From contig DIZV01000085.1 of assembly GCA_002427995.1 (NCBI GenBank), forward strand, positions 5,220 to 10,496: DNA of 5,277 bases. The letters run 5' to 3'. Each line of letters starts with the position of its first letter. The first letter of the stretch is position 1. The notes under the pieces are model-generated. The model worked only from the letters and a program-made list of their open reading frames with translations. It had not been told where the DNA came from and did no database searches. The position numbers and the translations under genes were made by a program. Source of the stretch: Chloroflexi bacterium UBA6019. GTDB taxonomy: Bacteria; Chloroflexota; Dormibacteria; Dormibacterales; Dormibacteraceae. Shown here piece after piece: positions 1-4,900 of this stretch.

Positions 1-17
1 AAGAACCTGAAGGCCAG

Positions 18-47
18 TTGACAGTTCACAATCGCACTGACTAATCT
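18..47 (+). promoter_or_regulatory. Candidate sigma70-type promoter for the permease gene
   Basis: A perfect TTGACA -35 hexamer lies at 18-23. Eighteen bases later comes TAATCT (42-47), which matches the -10 consensus at the first two and last positions (TAnnnT). Transcription would start near 54, leaving a leader of about 50 nt before the permease start at 108. The -35 is convincing in DNA this GC-rich; the -10 is weak, so this is a prediction from sequence only. Nothing upstream of it in the window looks coding. Confidence 0.45.
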
Positions 48-55
48 GCGGCGAC

Positions 56-76
56 TCGCGAGCGAGCTGCTCGTGA
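56..76 (+). promoter_or_regulatory. Hairpin in the leader of the permease gene
   Basis: Positions 56-63 (TCGCGAGC) pair with 69-76 (GCTCGTGA) to give an 8-bp stem with one G-U pair around a 5-nt loop (GAGCT). No T-run follows, so it is not a classical intrinsic terminator. It lies between the predicted transcription start and the ribosome binding site at 91-97. It could affect mRNA stability or translation, or be the end of an upstream transcript. Its function is unknown. Confidence 0.35.
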
Positions 77-90
77 CGACCGTCAGCCAA

Positions 91-97
91 GAGGGGG
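91..97 (+). promoter_or_regulatory. Shine-Dalgarno sequence of the permease
   Basis: The purine run GAGGGGG ends 10 nt before the ATG at 108 and 7 nt before an in-frame TTG at 105. The two possible starts differ by one residue. ATG 108 is preferred because it is the conventional codon and its spacing is acceptable. Confidence 0.55.
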
Positions 98-107
98 AAA
101 TCATTTG

Positions 108-773
108 ATGGCAGTGGAAGCCTCGGCGGTCAACGAGTTCGCGGTCGAGAAGCGGAAGCTCAAGAAGTCGCTCTTCCGCTTCGACATGATCTTCTTCACG
201 GTCTGCGCCATCGTGGCGCTGGACACCCTCGGCCAGTCGTCCTCATTCGGCGCCCAGGCAGTCTTCTGGCTGATCGTCTCAGCGATAACCTTCCTCATTC
301 CCTACGGCCTTCTCACGGCCGAGCTTGGAGCCGCCTTCCCCGCCGAGGGCGCCACCTACGAATGGGTCCGCCTCGCCTACGGGCACCTGGCCGGCTCGGT
401 GACGGCGATCCTCTACTGGCTCAGCAACCCGATCTGGCTCGGCGGGACCCTGGCGGCGACCGCGATCGCCGCGATGGACGCCTTCTGGGGCACCAAGATC
501 GTCGGCAACGTTGCGCTCGAGATCATCATCGGCCTGGTCTTCATCTGGGTTGCCGTGATCGGCAACATCCTCTCCCTCCAGTCGATGAAATGGATCCCCA
601 ACTGGGGCGCCTTCATCAAGATCGCGCTGCTCCTGCTCTTCGCGGTGCTGGTCGTCGTTTCGGGCATCCAGCACGGGCTTCAAGGGCAGCATCACCGATG
701 GCTTCTTCCCCAGCAACCTGCTGGTCTTCGTCGGCGTGCTCGGTGTGCTGGTCTTCCAGTGGGTCGGCTTTGA
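108..773 (+). CDS. Permease N-terminal fragment (as read without correction)
   Basis: This is the first half of the broken APC permease, covering helices 1 to about 5. Residues up to about H189 are genuine permease sequence. After the GGG run at 675-677 the translation becomes Arg/Gln/Pro-rich (QGQHHRWLLPQQPAG), typical of an out-of-frame GC-rich reading, and stops at TGA 771-773. The last 30 or so residues should therefore not be trusted. A protein ending here would lack the second half of the transport core and would not be expected to work. Confidence 0.7.
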   Translation: MAVEASAVNEFAVEKRKLKKSLFRFDMIFFTVCAIVALDTLGQSSSFGAQAVFWLIVSAITFLIPYGLLTAELGAAFPAEGATYEWVRLAYGHLAGSVTAILYWLSNPIWLGGTLAATAIAAMDAFWGTKIVGNVALEIIIGLVFIWVAVIGNILSLQSMKWIPNWGAFIKIALLLLFAVLVVVSGIQHGLQGQHHRWLLPQQPAGLRRRARCAGLPVGRL

Positions 774-1653
774 GGCCCAGACCAACGCCAGCGAGGAGAT
801 GGACAACCCGCAGCGCGACATACCGCGCTCGGTGGCCGCCTCCGGCATCATCTCGACCCTCGGCTACGCGATCCCGATCATCGGCATCGTGCTCGTCCTC
901 TCCGGCAAGGAGCTGAGTGGCGTCTCCGGTTTCGTGGCCGGTTTCCAGACCGTGGCGAGCTCAGCCTTCGGCAGCGCCGGCACGGTGATCGGCTACATCG
1001 TCGGGGCGGCCGTCATCTTCACCCTGCTGGCCTCCGGCACGACCTGGCTGATGGGGTCGGACCGGATGATGGCGATCGGCGCGCTGGCCGGCTCGGGGCC
1101 GCGTTTTCTCGGCAACTTCTCGGCACGCTATGGCACGCCGGTCACAGTCAACGTCACCTCGGGGATAGTCGCGACCGTCTTCATGGTCGTCAACTTCATC
1201 GTCACCAGCGGCAACCTGGCCACCTTCTTCGCGGTGGTGCTCGGACTTGTGATCTCGACCACGACCTTCTCCTACGTCCTCGTCTTCCCGGCCCTGATCA
1301 CCCTCCGTCGCAAGTACCCCGACGTCCGCCGGCCCTACCGGGTCCCCGGCGGCATGGCCGGGGCCTGGATCGCCATGATTCTCTGCGAGTTCTGGGTCGT
1401 GGCCGCCACGATCTTCTCGCTCTGGCCGAACCTCTGCGACAGCTCTTCCTGCTTCGGCGGCTCGGCGATCGGCGCGGTCGGAAAGCTCAGCCGGGTCGGT
1501 TTCGAGGCCGCCTCGCTCGGCACCACCGCGGTCCTGCTGGCGATCGCGGTGATCTTCTACTACCTCGGCAAGCCGCACGCCATCCACTCCGGACCGGTCG
1601 CGATGGACGCGAGCGGGACGCACGCGGTCCCGATGGGAGCGCCTCCGGTATAG
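736..1653 (+). CDS. Permease C-terminal fragment (as read without correction)
   Basis: This is the second half of the APC permease, about helices 6 to 12. GTG 736 is only the first conventional start in this frame and has no Shine-Dalgarno sequence. Genuine permease sequence in the same frame extends upstream to about 679 (FKGSITDGFFPSN), so 736 is not a real gene start. The fragment holds the conserved NPQRDIPR loop, the TTWLMGSDRMMA segment of about helix 8, and the RPYRVPGG loop. It ends in a short hydrophilic tail (HSGPVAMDASGTHAV). Confidence 0.7.
   Translation: MLGVLVFQWVGFEAQTNASEEMDNPQRDIPRSVAASGIISTLGYAIPIIGIVLVLSGKELSGVSGFVAGFQTVASSAFGSAGTVIGYIVGAAVIFTLLASGTTWLMGSDRMMAIGALAGSGPRFLGNFSARYGTPVTVNVTSGIVATVFMVVNFIVTSGNLATFFAVVLGLVISTTTFSYVLVFPALITLRRKYPDVRRPYRVPGGMAGAWIAMILCEFWVVAATIFSLWPNLCDSSSCFGGSAIGAVGKLSRVGFEAASLGTTAVLLAIAVIFYYLGKPHAIHSGPVAMDASGTHAVPMGAPPV
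1635..1652 (+). promoter_or_regulatory. Possible real initiation site of the Rieske oxygenase (ATA in ATAG)
   Basis: No ATG, GTG or TTG lies in the oxygenase frame between the end of the permease and 1713, yet the conserved N-terminal residues (DLARAHTLPSRYYLDPAV) are encoded there. An in-frame ATA at 1650-1652 overlaps the permease stop TAG (1651-1653) as ATAG, resembling the common ATGA coupling. GGGAG (1635-1639) lies 10 nt before it, as a weak Shine-Dalgarno sequence. Starting here would give 369 aa. AUA initiation is rare, so a lost start codon or a one-base error is equally possible. Confidence 0.25.
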
Positions 1654-1712
1654 ACCAGACCGACCTCGCCCGGGCGCACACGCTGCCGTCGAGGTACTAC
1701 CTCGATCCGGCG

Positions 1713-2759
1713 GTGCTGGAGGCCGAGAAGGAGCGCATCTTCGGCTGCACGTGGCAGCTGGTGGCGCACACCGACGACCTCGCGCGCCCGGGCGACTTCC
1801 TCCCCACCACGATCATCGACGAGCCGATCCTCCTGACGCACACCCTGGCCGGCGAGCTGCGCGGCTTCTACAACGTCTGCCGGCACCGCGCGGCCCAGGT
1901 CGTCACCTCCCGCGGCAACCGGAAATCGCTCCAGTGCGGCTACCACGGCTGGGTCTACGGCCTCGACGGCAGGCTCCAGGCGGCGCGCGAGATGGAGGGT
2001 ACGGAGGACTTCCAGACGGCGGACTTCGGCCTCGTGCCGATCCGCGTCGAGACGCTGGGCCCTTTCGTCTTCGCCAACCTCGACCCGGCGGCGGAGCCGC
2101 TGGCCGGCTGGCTCGGCGCCATCCCGGCCGAGGTCGCGGCCACCGGCTACGACCTCGGCAGCATGCGGCGGGTCGAGCGACGCGATTACGTGATCGAGTG
2201 CAACTGGAAGGTCTACGTCGATAACTACCTCGAGGGCTACCACCTGCCGATCGCGCATCCCGGGCTCTTCAAAGAGCTCGACTACGACCAGTACCGGGTC
2301 GAGACCTTCCACCGCTATTCCAAGCAGCATGCCCCGATCCGCGAGCTCAAGCCGGGAGAGGTGCTGGGGCGCGACCGGCGTTACCTGCGCGAGCCCGGTG
2401 CGGAGGAGAACGCTCTCTACTACTGGCTCTTCCCGAACACGATGCTGAACATCTACCAGGACAACCTCAGCACCAACGTCATCCTCCCCCTCGGTCCGGA
2501 CCGCGCGCTGACGATCTTCGAATGGTTCTTCGCCGAGCCCGGCACGGGCGAGGGCTGGGAGTCGATGCAGCAGACGATCGCCTTCTCGGACGAGATCCAG
2601 CAGGAGGACATCGTCGTCTGCGAGCAGGTCCAGCGCGGCCTCCGTTCCCGCTCCTACGACCGCGGCCGCTTCTCAGCCAAGCGTGAGAACGGCGTCCACC
2701 ATTTCCAGCAGCTGGTGGCCGAGTTCCTGGGTCAGGAGGCCGGCCCGCCCTCCTCGTAG
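1713..2759 (+). CDS. Rieske non-heme iron oxygenase, alpha subunit
   Basis: This is the terminal oxygenase component of a Rieske-type ring-hydroxylating or N-demethylating monooxygenase. It would take electrons from a separate reductase and activate O2 at mononuclear iron in the cytoplasm. Counting from GTG 1713 (348 aa), the Rieske [2Fe-2S] motif is C56-R-H58, then 16 residues, then C75-G-Y-H78. The catalytic domain has NWKVYVDNYLEGYH with H177 and H182 as iron ligands, and D299 in QQEDIVVCEQ as the probable carboxylate ligand. The residue bridging the two centres is E174, not the usual Asp; Glu here is known from the carnitine/quaternary-amine oxygenases. GTG 1713 is only the first conventional start. 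The family's LPSRYYLDPAV segment is encoded in frame upstream, back to about 1650, so the true start is earlier and non-standard, or has been lost. The gene follows the permease directly and probably shares its transcript. The substrate is unknown, and no reductase gene is present in the window. Confidence 0.88.
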   Translation: MLEAEKERIFGCTWQLVAHTDDLARPGDFLPTTIIDEPILLTHTLAGELRGFYNVCRHRAAQVVTSRGNRKSLQCGYHGWVYGLDGRLQAAREMEGTEDFQTADFGLVPIRVETLGPFVFANLDPAAEPLAGWLGAIPAEVAATGYDLGSMRRVERRDYVIECNWKVYVDNYLEGYHLPIAHPGLFKELDYDQYRVETFHRYSKQHAPIRELKPGEVLGRDRRYLREPGAEENALYYWLFPNTMLNIYQDNLSTNVILPLGPDRALTIFEWFFAEPGTGEGWESMQQTIAFSDEIQQEDIVVCEQVQRGLRSRSYDRGRFSAKRENGVHHFQQLVAEFLGQEAGPPSS

Positions 2760-4333
2760 ACCACCCGGCCGCCGACCACGGTCGCGCGGATTTTAAGTGC
2801 CGGGAGCTCGAGCCCAGGGCGGGAGAGGTCCTCACCAAGGAGCGCCAGGTCGGCGACCTGGCCGGGTCGCAGCGATCCCTTCCAGGCCTCGGCGCGCTCG
2901 GCGTAGGCGGATCCTTCGGTGTGGGCGGACAGCGCCTCGGGGAGGGTGACCCGCTCGCCCGGCAGCCAACCTCCAGCGGGTTCGCCGGCCGCGGTCGTCC
3001 GGTGGACCGCCACGTGGAGGGCGTGGCCGGGGTCGAGGGGCACGACCGGCCAGTCGGAGCCGAAGGCGAGACGGCCACCCGTGCGAAGGATCGAGCCCCA
3101 GGCCCAGCCGCGGCCGGCACGTTCGGCGCCGAGCCGGGGCGCCCACGCTTCGCGCAGGTTGCGGCCAGGCTCGGCGTGGCTGGGCTGCATGCTCGCGATC
3201 ACGCCCAGCCGGCCGAAGCGCGGCAGGTCAGCGGCCGAGATCGTCTCGACGTGCTCGACCCGATGCCTCAAGGCCACCGGAGGACGTTCGGCGGCGGCGG
3301 CCTCGAAGGCGTCCAGCGCCGCCCTCACCGCGGCGTCGCCGATCGCGTGGACCTGGACCTGCCAACCTCTCCGCTGGGCCTCGACCACCGCCCGCCGCAG
3401 CTCGGACCAGTCCCAGTTCGGCTCGCCAAGCGATTCGACGCCCTCGTAGGGGCGGAGCATTGCGGCGGTGCGCGACTCTATGACGCCGTCGGCGAACGCT
3501 TTCAGGATGCCTCCCGACAACCACCGGCCGTCGAGGCCCACCGAGCTCTCGGCGTACTCGTCCAGCCTCTGCTCCCAGGCGGCCGCCGTCAGCCCGGGGG
3601 GCAGGTCGAAGCCGAGGCGCATCCGCAAAGTCAGGTGGCCGCGCTCGCGAAGTGCCTGGTAGAGGGCCCGCTGGTCCTGCCCGGCGCCGGCCTCCTGAAC
3701 GCTGCCGACACCCCGCGCCGAGGCCACCGCCATCCCGCGCCGGAGGGCGGCAAGGTCCTCCTCGAAGGTGGGCGCGGGCAGGACGCGCTCCACCGTCGCC
3801 ATCGCGGCCTCCTTCAGGATTCCGGTCCTGAGCGCCTCGCCGGAGGCCCCGGCCAGGCGGAGCGCAGGGCTGTTGACCCAGGCCGTGTGGCCGTCGTACG
3901 CCTCCAGGTAGGCGGGCCGCTCCGGGCAGGCGCGGTCGAGCAGCTCCAGCGCCGGCATCCCGCCGGGAAAGGCCGCGTACTGCCAGCCCCTCCCGACCAG
4001 CCAGGGGCCCGCCTTCCCGCCCGCCAGGAACGCCTCGATTGCCGCCCGCACCGCGGCCAGGTCGAGGGCGCCGAAGAGGTCAAGCCCCGAGAGCGACCGC
4101 GAGCCACTGAGAAAGTGCACGTGGGCATCGTTGAAGGCGGGGATGACGGTTCCCCCGGCGGCATCGAGGACGCGCGCGCCCGGTGCCGCCAGCTCGCGGA
4201 TCTCCGCGTCGGTCCCGAGCGCGACGATCGACTCGCCGGCCACCGCGAGCGCAGTCCGGCCCGGCCTGGGCGGCCAGAGCCGGCCGTTGACGATCAGGAG
4301 GTTGGCTTGCGAGGTGGCGACGGCGGAAATCAT
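2732..4333 (-). CDS. YtcJ/NfdA-like metal-dependent amidohydrolase (Amidohydro_3)
   Basis: This is a cytoplasmic metal-dependent hydrolase of the amidohydrolase superfamily, the YtcJ/N-substituted formamide deformylase-like group, whose members cleave amide or related C-N bonds; most have unknown substrates. The protein is 533 aa, usual for the group. It begins with a small beta domain (LLIVNGRLWPP to about residue 60), then the TIM barrel with the metal motif DAHVH (H71, H73), YDGHTAWVNS (H149), LKAFADGV (K278), VHAIGDAA (H329), RHRVEHVE (H357, H361) and FGSDWPV (D427). It closes with the typical LRPGQVADLALL and VGGRVVYE strands. The metal-site set looks complete, so it is probably active. 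ATG 4333 is chosen because AAGGGGG lies just upstream and homology begins there; a GTG at 4414 would add 27 residues (MWSAGRRGF...) that look non-coding and overlap the next gene. It converges on the oxygenase with a 28-bp overlap and diverges from the peptidase-like gene. Confidence 0.9.
   Translation of the reverse strand: MISAVATSQANLLIVNGRLWPPRPGRTALAVAGESIVALGTDAEIRELAAPGARVLDAAGGTVIPAFNDAHVHFLSGSRSLSGLDLFGALDLAAVRAAIEAFLAGGKAGPWLVGRGWQYAAFPGGMPALELLDRACPERPAYLEAYDGHTAWVNSPALRLAGASGEALRTGILKEAAMATVERVLPAPTFEEDLAALRRGMAVASARGVGSVQEAGAGQDQRALYQALRERGHLTLRMRLGFDLPPGLTAAAWEQRLDEYAESSVGLDGRWLSGGILKAFADGVIESRTAAMLRPYEGVESLGEPNWDWSELRRAVVEAQRRGWQVQVHAIGDAAVRAALDAFEAAAAERPPVALRHRVEHVETISAADLPRFGRLGVIASMQPSHAEPGRNLREAWAPRLGAERAGRGWAWGSILRTGGRLAFGSDWPVVPLDPGHALHVAVHRTTAAGEPAGGWLPGERVTLPEALSAHTEGSAYAERAEAWKGSLRPGQVADLALLGEDLSRPGLELPALKIRATVVGGRVVYEEGGPAS
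2734..2754. terminator. Hairpin between convergent genes, possible bidirectional terminator
   Basis: AGGAGG (2734-2739) pairs with CCTCCT (2749-2754) around a 9-nt GC-rich loop. It lies wholly inside the 28-bp overlap of the oxygenase and amidohydrolase coding ends. No T-tract follows on either strand, so it is not a canonical intrinsic terminator. Position and symmetry suggest it could slow polymerase or protect 3' ends in both directions. A stem of only 6 bp can also occur by chance in GC-rich DNA. Confidence 0.3.
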
Positions 4334-4380
4334 ATGGCCCCCTTCCCCAGCACCGGCGGCGGCTCGGCGATGATTCGGGG
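4334..4380. other. Divergent intergenic gap
   Basis: Only 47 bp separate the ATG of the amidohydrolase (- strand) from the GTG of the peptidase-like gene (+ strand). Apart from the amidohydrolase ribosome binding site it is GC-rich, with no convincing -35/-10 pair for either direction. Promoters for one or both genes must therefore overlap the neighbouring coding sequence. A short + strand frame starts at ATG 4334 (16 codons, MAPFPSTGGGSAMIRG) and ends with TGA at 4382-4384, overlapping the GTG start as GTGA. Confidence 0.4.
4338..4344 (-). promoter_or_regulatory. Shine-Dalgarno sequence of the amidohydrolase
   Basis: Read on the - strand, AAGGGGG is followed by CCAT and the ATG at 4333. The 4-nt spacer is short but usable. 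This site supports ATG 4333 over the longer GTG start at 4414, and it resembles the G-rich site in front of the permease. Confidence 0.5.
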
Positions 4381-4887
4381 GTGATCGGAACCCCCGTCTG
4401 CCAGCGCTCCACACCGGAGGAGGTGGCTTACCACGAGGCGGGGCACGTGGTGGTGGGCCATCGCCTCGGGCTGGAGCTGGTGGATGTCGACGTGATCTCC
4501 GACCGCGAGGGTGGCCACGGCCACACCAACTTCAAGCCGCCCAGCTGGTTCCGGCGCGAGACGCCGCTCGACGAGCGCGGGCGTGAATTCGCCCGGGCGG
4601 TGGTCGTCACCTTCCTCGCCGGCACCGTTGCGGAGGCGCGGCGCGCCGGCTTCGAGAACGGCGCTGCCGGTGGTTTCGACCTCGACGCGGTGGTCCGCGA
4701 ATGGCTGCTCCTGCTGGTGCCGCCCGCCCAGGTCGAGGAACAGCTGAGGGCGCTCGACGCCCGGGCCGCGGAGAAGGTCGGCGACCCTGCCAACTGGGGC
4801 GCGATCGAGAAGCTGGCGGCCGCCCTCCGCGAGCACCGAAGAATGAGCGCCGGCCAGGCCCTCGCCGCGGCGGGCCTGGCCGCGTAG
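4381..4887 (+). CDS. Small stand-alone HEAGH metallopeptidase-like protein (M41/FtsH-type fold)
   Basis: This 168-aa protein resembles the peptidase domain of FtsH (family M41) without the AAA+ ATPase module or membrane helices. The zinc-binding motif HEAGH is at residues 18-22 (H18 and H22 ligands, E19 catalytic), only 17 residues from the N-terminus. FLAGTVAEARRAGF (78-91) corresponds to the M41 helix with the AG..AE pattern. GFDLDAV follows, where D100 or D102 could be the third zinc ligand, as Asp is in FtsH. The stretch 40-60, rich in His, Gly and Arg, forms a variable insert. No signal peptide is seen. Stand-alone proteins of this type occur widely, but their substrates are mostly unknown, so true protease activity is an inference. 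GTG 4381 is the earliest usable start. It has no clear Shine-Dalgarno sequence, and the only later candidate (GTG 4423) sits directly before the HEAGH motif. The gene is probably co-transcribed with the aldo/keto reductase, 13 nt downstream. Confidence 0.8.
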   Translation: MIGTPVCQRSTPEEVAYHEAGHVVVGHRLGLELVDVDVISDREGGHGHTNFKPPSWFRRETPLDERGREFARAVVVTFLAGTVAEARRAGFENGAAGGFDLDAVVREWLLLLVPPAQVEEQLRALDARAAEKVGDPANWGAIEKLAAALREHRRMSAGQALAAAGLAA

Positions 4888-4892
4888 AGGAG
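4886..4892 (+). promoter_or_regulatory. Shine-Dalgarno sequence of the aldo/keto reductase
   Basis: AGAGGAG overlaps the stop codon of the preceding gene (TAG 4885-4887) and lies 8 nt before ATG 4901. This near-ideal site fixes the start of the reductase and supports translation from a shared transcript with the upstream peptidase-like gene. Confidence 0.75.
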
Positions 4893-4900
4893 CACAAGAG

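Larger units (their letters stand above)
108..1653 (+). pseudogene. APC-superfamily amino acid/amine permease, frameshifted
   Basis: This encodes an inner-membrane secondary transporter of the amino acid-polyamine-organocation (APC) superfamily, which usually has 12 helices and imports amino acids or amines by cation symport or exchange. The reading frame is split: codons from 108 run to a TGA at 771-773, while the rest of the protein continues in another frame to TAG at 1651-1653. Dropping one G from the run at 675-677 restores one open frame of about 514 residues, a normal family length, reading through HGFKGSITDGFFPSN. Family marks are the charged N-terminus before helix 1, PAEGATYEW in helix 2 (about residues 78-86), GFEAQTNASEEM then NPQRDIPR (about 233-240), and RRPYRVPGG near helix 10. 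Two cysteines (CDSSSC) lie in a loop before the last helix. The substrate cannot be read from sequence. It is either a true pseudogene or a one-base sequencing error; the clean conservation on both sides favours an error or a very recent mutation. Confidence 0.85.

Noticed and set aside
672..690. Programmed +1 ribosomal frameshift in the permease
   Set aside because: No in-frame stop or rare-codon pause sits at the shift point, the zero frame continues for about 30 codons, and permeases of this family are not known to use recoding. A one-base indel explains the data better.
279..1623. - strand open frames of 190 and 220 codons under the permease
   Set aside because: They encode highly charged, low-complexity sequence antisense to clear transmembrane-helix coding. 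They are shadows.
1560..2330. - strand open frame of 256 codons under the permease end and oxygenase
   Set aside because: The composition is Arg/Val/Ala-rich without motifs, and it lies antisense to the well-supported Rieske domain.
4287..4335. TTGACG and TTGGCT/TTGCGA boxes as a promoter for the peptidase-like gene
   Set aside because: No acceptable -10 element follows at 16-18 bp for any of them, and they lie inside the amidohydrolase coding sequence.
2921..4384. Long + strand open frame of 487 codons opposite the amidohydrolase
   Set aside because: Its translation is rich in Arg, Gly, Pro and Gln with no recognisable domain, while the - strand frame has a full set of amidohydrolase motifs. 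It is the usual open antisense frame of GC-rich coding DNA.
4334..4414. Extended amidohydrolase start at GTG 4414
   Set aside because: The extra 27 residues resemble no part of the family, overlap the divergent gene, and a better ribosome binding site precedes ATG 4333.
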